Source: Schauerella fraxinea | GTDB taxonomy: Bacteria > Pseudomonadota > Gammaproteobacteria > Burkholderiales > Burkholderiaceae_B | DNA length: 64,000 nt | Assembly: GCA_030849945.1 (NCBI GenBank) | Contig: JAVDKK010000005.1 | Coordinates: 62,001 to 126,000 of the forward strand | Direction: 5' to 3' | In this document: positions 31,637 to 38,962 of the stretch, in pieces | Layout: the number at the start of each line of letters is the position of its first letter | Position numbering within the stretch: position 1 is the stretch's first letter | The notes under the pieces: generated by a model | What the model was told of the DNA's origin: nothing | What the model saw: only the letters and a program-made list of their open reading frames with translations | Database searches by the model: none | Program-made: the position numbers and the translations under genes

Positions 31637-33853
31637 ATGATCAAAGGCATCGTCATCCAAGGCTACAAGAGCTTTCATCCGACAAGCCCTGTCAACATCG
31701 CGCTTGAGACGACGACACAGAAGCCAGTTTTCTTCTACGGCCTTAACGGAGCCGGAAAGACGGCGATTGGTGAGGTGATCCATGGCCGCAGCCTTGGAGA
31801 TGGCGGGTTTCATGCATGCCGGGTAGAGACGACGCAAGGCGGCCCCTTCCGTTATCTTGTCTACAACCACCACTTCGTGCAATCGGTGATCGGCGAAGCG
31901 GAGGGCATGCCCGGCATATTCACCATCGGCGAGTTGGACACCGATACCCAAAAGCAGATTGAAGAGCACGAGCGCTCGCTTCAGGAAGTCCGAAGCCTAC
32001 GCGAGACCGCACAACGAGATATCGGGCGCATCAACGGAGAGCTCGAAACCGCGCTGAATGATGCCAAAGACTCTGTGTGGGTTACCTACAAGGCCAATGA
32101 CAAAGGCGTATTCGACAACTTTCTTACTGGATATGGCCGCGGCGCGCAGAAGTTCTTCGATGACCTGCGCAAGCATGAAACGCCGGACGACGAGACTTTG
32201 GAAGGACTCGACAGCTTGGCCAAACGCTTGGCTGATATTTCAGGGGATGAGACGTCGAAAAGCACCCACCACTTTGCATTGGGCGCATTCCGGGCTATCG
32301 AGCAGGACGCCATCTGGCAAGAGCGCATTGAAGTATCAGGCGAGAGTCGCCTTGCACCCCTCGTGGAGAAGCTAGGCAACGGCGACTGGGTGAGCAAGGG
32401 CCGTGCATTCGCGCACGACGATCAATGCCCGTTTTGCCAGCAGGGACTCCCCCACGGCTTTCTTGATGACTTGGCCAAGCTCCTGGACGGAGACCGTCAA
32501 CAGAAAATCGACCTTATCGATGCGCGCATCATCGCTTACGAAGCCGCCATTCAGACGCTGGAGCCAGCGGTAGAAAAAGCTCTGTCAGAACCGCTATCTG
32601 AAGAAGCCGACCTGAAAGCGACGTGGGATTCAATGCATGCCCTTTTGAAGGCGAACGTAGCCACAATGCGGCTAAAGCAGGTCACCCCCTCGGAACCGGT
32701 GGAGATTGCTCTCATCGACACGCAACCACTGCTGGACTCCCTGTCCGCGCTCAACTCCCGCATTGGCACCTTTAATCAGCGAATCCAGAACAAGGCAGCC
32801 GAACGCACATCAATCCGAGCAGCGTTCTGGAAGAACATGTGCCGAGATCGCATCGAGGTCTATCGCGCATATGATGCCCGCGTTGCTCCGCTCAGGCAGC
32901 AGTTGGAGGAAACAAGGGCTGCAGACAGCAAAGCTGGAACGCTGGAGGCAGGCCATGTTGGGTCTCTCACCGAGCTTCGCAAGAAGCAGGAAGGCGTGGA
33001 CGCTTCGGTGGCCGCCATCAACGAGCGGCTCAAGGGGCTGGGCATCGACTCATTCTCGATCGCTCGCAAGCCAGGCGAAGGCAGCCTGTATTGTTTGGAG
33101 CGTCCGGCGCACGGTGAGAGCAGCGCCCAATCGCTGAGCGAGGGAGAGAAAACGCTGATTTCCTTTCTGTATTTCGTCGAACTCCTTAAAGGTTCGAAGG
33201 AACAAGGTGCAGCAGTCGATGTCGGCAAGACGATAGTGGTAATCGACGATCCGATATCCAGCCTTTCCCACAATTTCGTCTACGACATCGCGTCGATGAT
33301 CTGTCACGAACTCATCAAGCCTCCTGGTGGGCAGAAAGTACGACAGGTCATCGTTCTGACTCACAACCTCTTCTTCCTGCACGAACTGGTATATCAGATA
33401 GCTGGCAGCAGACTGGCAAAGGCTGGCGAAAAGTGCCAGTTGCTACGCGTGGTCAAGAGTGAGCACAGTCGAGTGGTGCCGATGGACGCCCGAGACTTTG
33501 CCAACGACTACGACGCGCTCTGGCATGTCATGCAGGATGCCAAAGAAGGATCGGCTCGCATCCAGGTGGTGCCCAATACCATGCGGTGCATCCTGGAAAA
33601 CTTTTTCGCGTTTACGGGCAACACAAAGCAATTTGAAGAAATCCTGAAGCAGCTTTCCCTGGAAGATGGCGCCTTCCGCCCTCTGGAGCGGTTCTTGAAT
33701 CGAGGGTCGCATCGGGACGAAACCAACATTGCCCACATCGACTGGGGACAGTTCGATATTGCCTACTACCTCGGAAAGCTGGAAGCTGTTTTCAAAGCCT
33801 CAGGTCATCCTGACCACTACCGTTTGAAAATGGGGCTGCCAGAACCCGGATAA
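31637..33853 (+). CDS. RloC/PrrC-like AAA ATPase, probable anti-phage anticodon nuclease
   Basis: 738 aa, with GGAGGGG 7 nt before the ATG. An ABC-type ATPase is split by a long coiled coil. Walker A is GLNGAGKT (35-42), the signature LSEGEKT (500-506), Walker B VVIDDP (534-539) and the H-loop His576. The coiled coil (about 100-460) carries CPFC (Cys264, Cys267) at its middle, as in a zinc hook. The C-terminal part has R-CIL-E (Arg650, Glu654) and NRGSH (His692), an R-x3-E...H pattern like the anticodon-nuclease triad of PrrC/RloC. Length agrees with RloC. Family knowledge: these enzymes cut tRNA anticodons after phage attack or DNA damage. No restriction-modification genes lie nearby, as in stand-alone RloC. 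Another AAA_13 defence nuclease is the alternative. Confidence 0.72.
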   Translation: MIKGIVIQGYKSFHPTSPVNIALETTTQKPVFFYGLNGAGKTAIGEVIHGRSLGDGGFHACRVETTQGGPFRYLVYNHHFVQSVIGEAEGMPGIFTIGELDTDTQKQIEEHERSLQEVRSLRETAQRDIGRINGELETALNDAKDSVWVTYKANDKGVFDNFLTGYGRGAQKFFDDLRKHETPDDETLEGLDSLAKRLADISGDETSKSTHHFALGAFRAIEQDAIWQERIEVSGESRLAPLVEKLGNGDWVSKGRAFAHDDQCPFCQQGLPHGFLDDLAKLLDGDRQQKIDLIDARIIAYEAAIQTLEPAVEKALSEPLSEEADLKATWDSMHALLKANVATMRLKQVTPSEPVEIALIDTQPLLDSLSALNSRIGTFNQRIQNKAAERTSIRAAFWKNMCRDRIEVYRAYDARVAPLRQQLEETRAADSKAGTLEAGHVGSLTELRKKQEGVDASVAAINERLKGLGIDSFSIARKPGEGSLYCLERPAHGESSAQSLSEGEKTLISFLYFVELLKGSKEQGAAVDVGKTIVVIDDPISSLSHNFVYDIASMICHELIKPPGGQKVRQVIVLTHNLFFLHELVYQIAGSRLAKAGEKCQLLRVVKSEHSRVVPMDARDFANDYDALWHVMQDAKEGSARIQVVPNTMRCILENFFAFTGNTKQFEEILKQLSLEDGAFRPLERFLNRGSHRDETNIAHIDWGQFDIAYYLGKLEAVFKASGHPDHYRLKMGLPEPG

Positions 33854-33879
33854 ACCCAAGCGGCAACTCTTTGACGCAG

Positions 33880-33902
33880 CAAAAAAAGGGGCCGAAGCCC
33901 CC
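33880..33902 (-). terminator. Intrinsic terminator after radC
   Basis: On the minus strand GGGGC-TTCG-GCCCC is followed by a run of seven T. The stable tetraloop and T tract make a strong terminator 5 nt past the radC stop. It also separates radC from the convergent RloC-like gene. Confidence 0.88.
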
Positions 33903-33906
33903 GAAG

Positions 33907-34416
33907 TCAGAGCAGACCACGCTCCGCAAATGACGTAGTCGCAGCACCAGCGACAACGATGTGATCCAGCGCACGCACGTCCACCAGCTCCAAGGCTGCC
34001 TTGAGCTGCCGCGTCAGCGCCCTGTCCGCGGCGCTGGGCTCTGGATGTCCGCTAGGGTGGTTGTGTGCCAGGATCACTGCCGCCGCATTGGCCCGCAGCG
34101 CCTCCTTGACGACCTCGCGCGGATGTACGGAAGCACTGTCGATGGTGCCGCGGAACATCTCGGCGTAGTCGATCAGGCGATGCTGTGTGTCGAGGAACAG
34201 AACGGCGAACACTTCATGCTCGAAGCCTGCCAGTTTGGCGCGCAGGTACTCCTTCACCACGGCTGGTGAACTGAACTCGGTACCGCGCTGCATCTTCTGG
34301 TCGATGGCCTCGCGTGCCGCTTCAAGGATCTGTTCGACAGAGGCCAGCCGATAGCGGCCTTGGGTATCGCGCATGTGCAGCAGCGAATCGAAAGAGGAAA
34401 AGGACAGTTGCGACAT
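33907..34416 (-). CDS. radC: RadC/JAB-domain protein
   Basis: 169 aa. The MPN+ motif of metal-dependent JAB proteins is complete: ILAHNHPSGHPEPSAADRAL with His118, His120 and Asp131, and an upstream EVFAVLFLDTQHRLIDYAEMFRGTID core. It lacks most of the N-terminal helix-hairpin-helix part of chromosomal RadC, as mobile-element copies usually do. The DNA-repair role of the family is doubtful; anti-restriction or ICE maintenance has been suggested. It is a standard Tn4371-type ICE gene. Confidence 0.92.
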   Translation of the reverse strand: MSQLSFSSFDSLLHMRDTQGRYRLASVEQILEAAREAIDQKMQRGTEFSSPAVVKEYLRAKLAGFEHEVFAVLFLDTQHRLIDYAEMFRGTIDSASVHPREVVKEALRANAAAVILAHNHPSGHPEPSAADRALTRQLKAALELVDVRALDHIVVAGAATTSFAERGLL

Positions 34417-34829
34417 GATCGTGCTCCGGTTGCTCGGGCGGAATTGCCCGGAACCGGCGCCTCACGGCGCAGCGCAAGCAGTCAGGGATCGCAGACGGCC
34501 GACAGGCCGCAAGCGTGCGAGCACGCGCAGTCATTGACGGCGAGAACGCCGTGATACGGTGAAGGGAACAGCAAGCCCGCCCCTCCATCTCCAACGAAGA
34601 AGTGGAAGGCAAGCGCAGCGCGCAGGCCCGGATCAGCGATCCAGGCCGAAGGCATCAGGGATCAACGCCGGATGGCCGCGACTCGCAGAGGCGCGGTGCG
34701 CAGCCCGCGAGCCCAACGGCGGAACGCCGGGATGCTCCTTTCCTACGCCCGGCCTTGCTACAGCAAGTTGTCGCGATCGCTAGCGATAGCCACCATGACG
34801 TTCATTGCGAACTCCATGGAATCTTGACG
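34417..34829. other. 413-bp non-coding, hairpin-rich region
   Basis: No gene is supported between the divergent radC and AlpA-type genes. Short inverted repeats are dense here, for example GCGTGC-ga-GCACGC near 34514-34527 and GGCG-agaa-CGCC just after. GCGATAGCCACC at 34783-34794 recurs exactly at 38865-38876 beside the integrase. Confidence 0.45.
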
Positions 34830-35192
34830 ATGGCTGCCGACTCGGAACCGCTCAGGACCTCTGCACAACCCACTGCATCCCTGCCCCACCCTGGCACCGA
34901 GCAGTACGCCGAGCTTCCGCAGTTCCCGAAGGGATCACCGCTCCCCTTTCGCCGCACGATCCGCCGACGTGAGCTGCACCAGATCGTGCCCTTGGCGGAA
35001 ACCACCATCTACGAAATGGAGCAGCGCGGCGAGTTTCCACGGCGCTTCCGGCTGACGCCGCGTTGCGTGGTCTGGGATCTGGAAGAGGTCGAAGCCTGGA
35101 TCGAAGGCCGCAAGCAAACCTCGCGATCAGCGAAGGCTGACGTATCGCCCGGCCCAGACGTGAGGTTGCGTCGGAACCGCCCTGTTCGGTGA
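34830..35192 (+). CDS. AlpA-family phage-type regulator
   Basis: 120 aa from the ATG at 34830. After a Pro/Thr-rich start, RRRELHQIVPLAETTIYEMEQRGEFPRRFRLTPRCVVWDLEEVEAWIEGR (about 55-104) is a full AlpA domain. AlpA proteins activate integrase/excisionase genes of P4-like elements, so this one may act as recombination directionality factor for the integrase at 37401-38660. It is the only plus-strand gene between radC and the integrase. Confidence 0.88.
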   Translation: MAADSEPLRTSAQPTASLPHPGTEQYAELPQFPKGSPLPFRRTIRRRELHQIVPLAETTIYEMEQRGEFPRRFRLTPRCVVWDLEEVEAWIEGRKQTSRSAKADVSPGPDVRLRRNRPVR

Positions 35193-35213
35193 AACCGCCA
35201 TCTGGCGCGACCA

Positions 35214-35462
35214 CTACGAATACGCGGCATCCACTCGGATCAGTTCCGCCCCGGGCAGCACTCGTGCCATCTAAGCCGCGGCAAGCGTGACCGCCGCATC
35301 GCGGTCCCGTGCCTTCCGGCTGAAGGCCAGCGCGACATGCCCAGGCCGGCCCCAGCCCACCGTGGCATCGGCACAGTCGCTGCCGGCCAGCCGGCGCAGC
35401 ACCTCATCCTGCGAATCCACCTCCGGATTCAGCGCGTAGACCAGTGTGAAATCGTGAACCAT
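35214..35462 (-). pseudogene. Small regulator-like gene broken by an in-frame stop
   Basis: The frame from the ATG at 35462 gives 63 aa (MVHDFTLVYALNPEVDSQDE..., then ATVGWGRPGHVALAFSRKA). This matches the N-terminal domain of a family of HTH regulators whose domain normally continues to a conserved 'IPGAxLxxV' block. A TAG at 35271-35273 stops it early. In the same frame, right after the TAG, the sequence reads MARVLPGAELIRVDAAYS and then stops at 35214-35216, which is just that missing block. The gene thus looks like a nonsense mutant, and probably also lacks its HTH part. Alternatively the 63-aa form is functional. Confidence 0.6.
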
Positions 35463-35496
35463 GGCGATCGCTCCATCCGCTTGTATTGCCGCCACG

Positions 35497-36441
35497 TCAT
35501 CGCACCTTGATGCGCGCCAGCACTTCCGCCAACTGACCACGATCCGCAGCACGTTTGGCCGCCGTGCGCTGCGCCAGGTTGTGTAGCTTGCGCCGTACCC
35601 CGGGCAGATTGGCCGCATGGGCAAGGCCAATCAAACCGAAATCCGGCTGCTCATCCTCGACCGATTGCAGAAAGGCGCGCGACGGCTCGTCCAGCCAATG
35701 CACCACCCGCGCCAACAGACGTTCGCGGCTCTCCAGCAAGGCCGCCGCTTCAATAGGCTCAGACGTCATGCCCTTGAAGTGAGCCTCGAAGGTGACCTCA
35801 AAATCCGCAGGTACGCGCGGCGCCAGCATTTCCCATGCTGGCTTAGGACTACATATCAGGTACACGAGAAATGTCCGCCAGAGACCTGCACCCGCCCGCT
35901 CATCCTCCAGCAGCAGGCCCACGTCGAACAGATCGCGCGGATGCTGCCGCGACAGTGCCGCCGCCAGCTTTCCGGCATACAGGTCGGCGAAATCCAGCAC
36001 TTGGACTTCGGCGAAGCCGAACGCCTCCTCCACCCGTGGCCGCACGACCATGGTTCGCACTGGATGGACCGTCCCGCGCATCACCGGCGTCGTCTCGATC
36101 TGCACACGCGCGCGGCCGCGGCTAGCCACCAGCCGGGTGACCGCCGCGCCTTCGCCCGCTGAAGCTTGCACCTGCAATTGCAAAGGCCGGGCGCGCATCG
36201 CGTCGGCCAGTCGTCCGAGTGCTTCGGCGATCAGCTTCGCATCTTCGGCATAGTCGTGCACCGGCAGCCAGGCCAAGTCAATGTCCACCGACAGACGAGG
36301 CAGATCATGCTCGAACAGGTTGATGGCGGTGCCGCCCTTGAGCGCAAAACGTGGCTCCTGGGCCAGCACCGGCAGGATCTCGACCAGCAGCCGCACCCGG
36401 TCGGTGTAGCGCCGATCCCATCGATCAAGCCAGGTGTTCAT
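35497..36441 (-). CDS. abiEii: AbiEii-type nucleotidyltransferase toxin
   Basis: 314 aa. The toxin of the type IV AbiE system transfers nucleotides and arrests growth, aborting phage infection. The catalytic motifs are present: LKGGTAINLF (34-43) and SVDIDLAW with the Asp53/Asp55 pair. FADLYAGKLAAALSRQHPRDLFDVGLLLE is the conserved central block. The ATG lies 17 nt inside the antitoxin gene, so the two are translated together. Confidence 0.92.
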   Translation of the reverse strand: MNTWLDRWDRRYTDRVRLLVEILPVLAQEPRFALKGGTAINLFEHDLPRLSVDIDLAWLPVHDYAEDAKLIAEALGRLADAMRARPLQLQVQASAGEGAAVTRLVASRGRARVQIETTPVMRGTVHPVRTMVVRPRVEEAFGFAEVQVLDFADLYAGKLAAALSRQHPRDLFDVGLLLEDERAGAGLWRTFLVYLICSPKPAWEMLAPRVPADFEVTFEAHFKGMTSEPIEAAALLESRERLLARVVHWLDEPSRAFLQSVEDEQPDFGLIGLAHAANLPGVRRKLHNLAQRTAAKRAADRGQLAEVLARIKVR

Positions 36442-37246
36442 CGAGGTCTCCCGGCAAGGTGATCTGGTAGGTCGGATGCAGGCGCCCACCGGGGACCAGC
36501 GCCCGCTTGCCCCGGCCCAGATCAACGCCATCCAATGGCACATGCGACAACCACGCATGCCGATGACGATCGGCCAGGGCCAGGAACAGCCGCTTGGCCT
36601 TGATGCTGCGGCAGTGACGCAGCAGCAGGCCGATCCGCTGCGGGCGCAGCGTGGTCATGGCCTGCATCAGCGCATCGGCCTCGTAGACCCCCGCCGCATC
36701 CGATACGCCATCGCACAGCTCCAGCATGGCCCGCTCAGGCGTCGAGCACACCAGAGCATCGACACCAGGCGCAACGGAATGCCAAGCCAAGCCCGCCTCG
36801 GATAGCGCCTTCTCGGAGACTTTCGCAGTGAAGGACACGGCCGGCAGATCGAACGGCCCCTTGCCCTGGTACTCGAAGCGCTGCTCCATGGACAGCTTGC
36901 CGACCCAGCCCGGCGGCGGCACCGGCCCGTAAAGCGTGACCGTCCCGGCATCGCCCAAACGCAAGTAGTGCTCGTGCCCTTGCAAGGCCAGTGCGAATCG
37001 CCCACCGACATGCAGTGGCATGCCCTCCCCGACCTGCAGGCTGCGGACCACCCCATCCCATTGCAGCCGCCCGCCCGCGCGCATGTACACGCCACGCGCC
37101 GGCGACACCAGCCAGCCGCTGCCGACATAGCGCGCGACCAGGCTGTTGGCGTAGTGATGCGCGCGCAGCCAGCGGCTGGACACCAGGCGCGTGTCGCCCA
37201 GTTCAGCCAGCAAGCGGTTCAACTTTCCTGAATTTTGAACACTCAT
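36425..37246 (-). CDS. abiEi: AbiEi-type antitoxin
   Basis: 273 aa. The N-terminal winged helix (LNRLLAELGDTRLVSSRWLRAHHYANSLVARYVGSGWLVSPARGVYMR) is the AbiEi_3 domain that binds the promoter; the remainder is the antitoxin domain with FEYQGKGPFDLPAVSFTAKVSEKALSEAGLAW and STPERAMLELCDGV. The start codon lies exactly at the centre of a 12-bp inverted repeat, and no clear ribosome site precedes it, so the mRNA may be leaderless. Confidence 0.92.
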   Translation of the reverse strand: MSVQNSGKLNRLLAELGDTRLVSSRWLRAHHYANSLVARYVGSGWLVSPARGVYMRAGGRLQWDGVVRSLQVGEGMPLHVGGRFALALQGHEHYLRLGDAGTVTLYGPVPPPGWVGKLSMEQRFEYQGKGPFDLPAVSFTAKVSEKALSEAGLAWHSVAPGVDALVCSTPERAMLELCDGVSDAAGVYEADALMQAMTTLRPQRIGLLLRHCRSIKAKRLFLALADRHRHAWLSHVPLDGVDLGRGKRALVPGGRLHPTYQITLPGDLDEHLA

Positions 37247-37282
37247 AGTGCTCAAAATATCAGTTTTATAAACCTCTGCCAA
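37232..37282 (-). promoter_or_regulatory. abiE promoter and palindrome centred on the start codon
   Basis: On the minus strand TTGGCA (37277-37282) and TATTTT (37254-37259) are 17 bp apart. Seven bases after the -10 comes the ATG. The palindrome arms on the plus strand are ATTTTGAACACT (37232-37243) and AGTGCTCAAAAT (37247-37258), with the start codon as the 3-bp centre and a single mismatched pair. AbiEi is known to repress its own promoter through inverted repeats, so this is a strong operator candidate. Confidence 0.7.
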
Positions 37283-37400
37283 GGACCATGAGTTTGAAAA
37301 TGCAGGAAAAAGATCATCCAGAGTGATCTTTTCTTGACAAATACAAACCCGGGCGGCCCACCAGAAGCGTTCCCAGTCAAGGTCACCATGCGCTCCTCCC

Positions 37401-38660
37401 TCACAAAGCCGGGCTGAGCACCGGGACCGACACGTCCTCTGGCACCAGCTTCGGCACATGCGTGCGCCCATCGATCCACGCCTCCACCATGTCGGCCCAC
37501 TCCTGGAGCATGTGCCGCCGCGGCCCGGCGTACTCGGCCTTGTTGTAGACCGAGCGCGAAGACCTGCTGCCCTCCTCGTGCGCAAGGCACTTCTCGATCC
37601 AGTCCCCGTTGAAACCCACCTCGTTGAGCAGCGTGGACGCGGTGCGCCGCAGGTCGTGCACCGTGAATGGCTCCAGCGGCAACCCGGCTTCCTTCGCGCG
37701 CGACCCAATGAGCTGCGTCACCCGGTTGAGCGTTGCATGCGACATGCATCGATCGGGGTCATAGCGCGATGGCAGCACGAACCGCGATCCTGCAGCGCAG
37801 GTGTGCAGGGCCACGAAAATGTCCATCGCCTGCCGCGACAGGTAGACCACGTGCGGTTTGCGCCCCTTCATCCGCGACTTCGGAACCGTCCAGGTGGCGT
37901 TCTCGAAATCCACCTCGTTCCAGGCGGCCTCGACCAACTCGCTCTTGCGCACCATCGTCAGCAAGATCAGGCGCAAGGCCAGCCGGATGGTCGGATAGGA
38001 CGCGATGGTCTCCAGTTGGTGGAAGGCCAGCCGGATCTCGGCCGGCGACAGCGCCCGGTCCTTGGGAATGAAGGTCGCGATCGAGGCCGCCTTTACATCG
38101 TCGGCTGGGTTGGCGAGCCGTTCGCCGTGCAGGATGGCGAAGGCATAGACCTGCTTCACGATGTCTCGGACGTGGATGGCCGTGGCCGGCGCGCCGCGCG
38201 CCTTCACCTTGTTGCACAACGCCCGCAGGTCGTCGGGGGTGACTTCTTTCAGCTTCCGATTCTGGAAGACCGGCAGGATGTCGCGGTCGATGATGTGCTT
38301 GCGCATCGCCCGCGTGCTGTCGGCCATGCGGGCATCGGCCAGCCAGCGTTCCGTCATCTCGCCGAAGGTCCTGGCGGCCGTCAGCCGCCGTTTGGCCCGC
38401 TGCTTCTCCAGCGCCGGGGAAAGGCCCTGATCGACCGAGCGCTTGGCATCGAGCAGTCGCTCTCGCGCCATGGCCAGCGACATGCCGGCCGGCCCATACC
38501 GTCCGAGCGTGAGCGTCTCGCGGCGCCCGTTGAGACGGTAGTCGTAGCGGAAGGTGATGGTACCGGCGGTCGATACCGCCACGTACATGCCATCGCGGTC
38601 AAAAACCTTATAAATCTTTGACTTAGGCTTGAGATTGCGCAGTGCAGTGTCGGTGAGCAT
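37401..38660 (-). CDS. int: Tyrosine integrase of the ICE (P4-like, DUF4102 arm domain)
   Basis: 419 aa, AGGAGG 9 nt before the ATG. The N-terminal DUF4102-type arm-binding domain (about 1-90: LKPKSKIYKVFDRDGMYVAVS, FRYDYRLNGRRETLTLGRYGP) is followed by a core-binding SAM-like part (95-190) and the catalytic domain. Catalytic residues are Arg238, His335, Arg338 (HDLRRT), His361, and Tyr372 or Tyr377 (VYNKAEY). The gene's 5' end faces guaA, and the 302-bp gap holds repeats suited to its arm domain. It probably integrates at or just past the 3' end of guaA, a known island target. Confidence 0.94.
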   Translation of the reverse strand: MLTDTALRNLKPKSKIYKVFDRDGMYVAVSTAGTITFRYDYRLNGRRETLTLGRYGPAGMSLAMARERLLDAKRSVDQGLSPALEKQRAKRRLTAARTFGEMTERWLADARMADSTRAMRKHIIDRDILPVFQNRKLKEVTPDDLRALCNKVKARGAPATAIHVRDIVKQVYAFAILHGERLANPADDVKAASIATFIPKDRALSPAEIRLAFHQLETIASYPTIRLALRLILLTMVRKSELVEAAWNEVDFENATWTVPKSRMKGRKPHVVYLSRQAMDIFVALHTCAAGSRFVLPSRYDPDRCMSHATLNRVTQLIGSRAKEAGLPLEPFTVHDLRRTASTLLNEVGFNGDWIEKCLAHEEGSRSSRSVYNKAEYAGPRRHMLQEWADMVEAWIDGRTHVPKLVPEDVSVPVLSPAL

Positions 38661-38690
38661 CGAGGGTGTTCCTCCTGTTCGTGACGGCTT

Positions 38691-38835
38691 TTACCGTCAG
38701 GGACCTGGAGACCCGTTGATGCTCGGAAAGCCGCATGAAACAAGCTTTCCTGAAGAGTTTTTTACCGTCAAAGACCGGTTCGGTCTCAATAGTAAACAGG
38801 AAGGTCTGGATCCGACCTCCGAGAGCTTACCGTCA
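38691..38835. repeat. Three TTACCGTCA repeats, likely integrase arm sites
   Basis: TTACCGTCA occurs at 38691-38699, 38762-38770 and 38827-38835 in the same orientation, 71 and 65 bp apart. An inverted TGACGG at 38682 makes the first copy part of a hairpin. Spaced direct repeats between an integrase gene and the insertion point are typical arm-type sites. Confidence 0.6.
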
Positions 38836-38863
38836 GTTCTGTCGCCGACCCGTTCTGCTGGCC

Positions 38864-38955
38864 GGCGATAGCCACCGATAGAAAACGCAACTTATACCTT
38901 TAAAATCAACAAGTTAAGTCACTTCTACCGATACCTGGCGATAGCCCCCGAAAGA
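38864..38955. repeat. 19-bp direct repeats at the ICE-guaA junction
   Basis: GGCGATAGCC(A/C)CCGA(T/A)AGA occurs at 38864-38882 and 38937-38955, 17 of 19 identical and 73 bp apart. The second copy ends 8 bp before the guaA stop codon. These could be core-flanking or excisionase sites, or a footprint of an earlier insertion. Confidence 0.5.
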
Positions 38956-38962
38956 CGCTCCG

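Larger units (their letters stand above)
285..38962. mobile_element. Tn4371-family integrative conjugative element (ends not resolved)
   Basis: The order integrase, defence/accessory genes, repA, parA, RHH, DUF2840, traF, relaxase, cargo, LysR, traG, RHH, trbB-C-D-E-J-K-L-F-G-I, DUF2274 is the conserved backbone of Tn4371-type ICEs, with metabolic cargo at the usual hotspot between relaxase and the LysR/traG block. The integrase end abuts the 3' end of guaA. The coordinates are outer limits: the guaA-side end lies between 38661 and about 38975. The trb-side end is either in the gene-free 285-771 stretch or beyond the window. No exact direct repeat was found that joins the two ends. All conjugation ATPases, the relaxase and the integrase look intact, so self-transfer is plausible. 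Confidence 0.85.
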
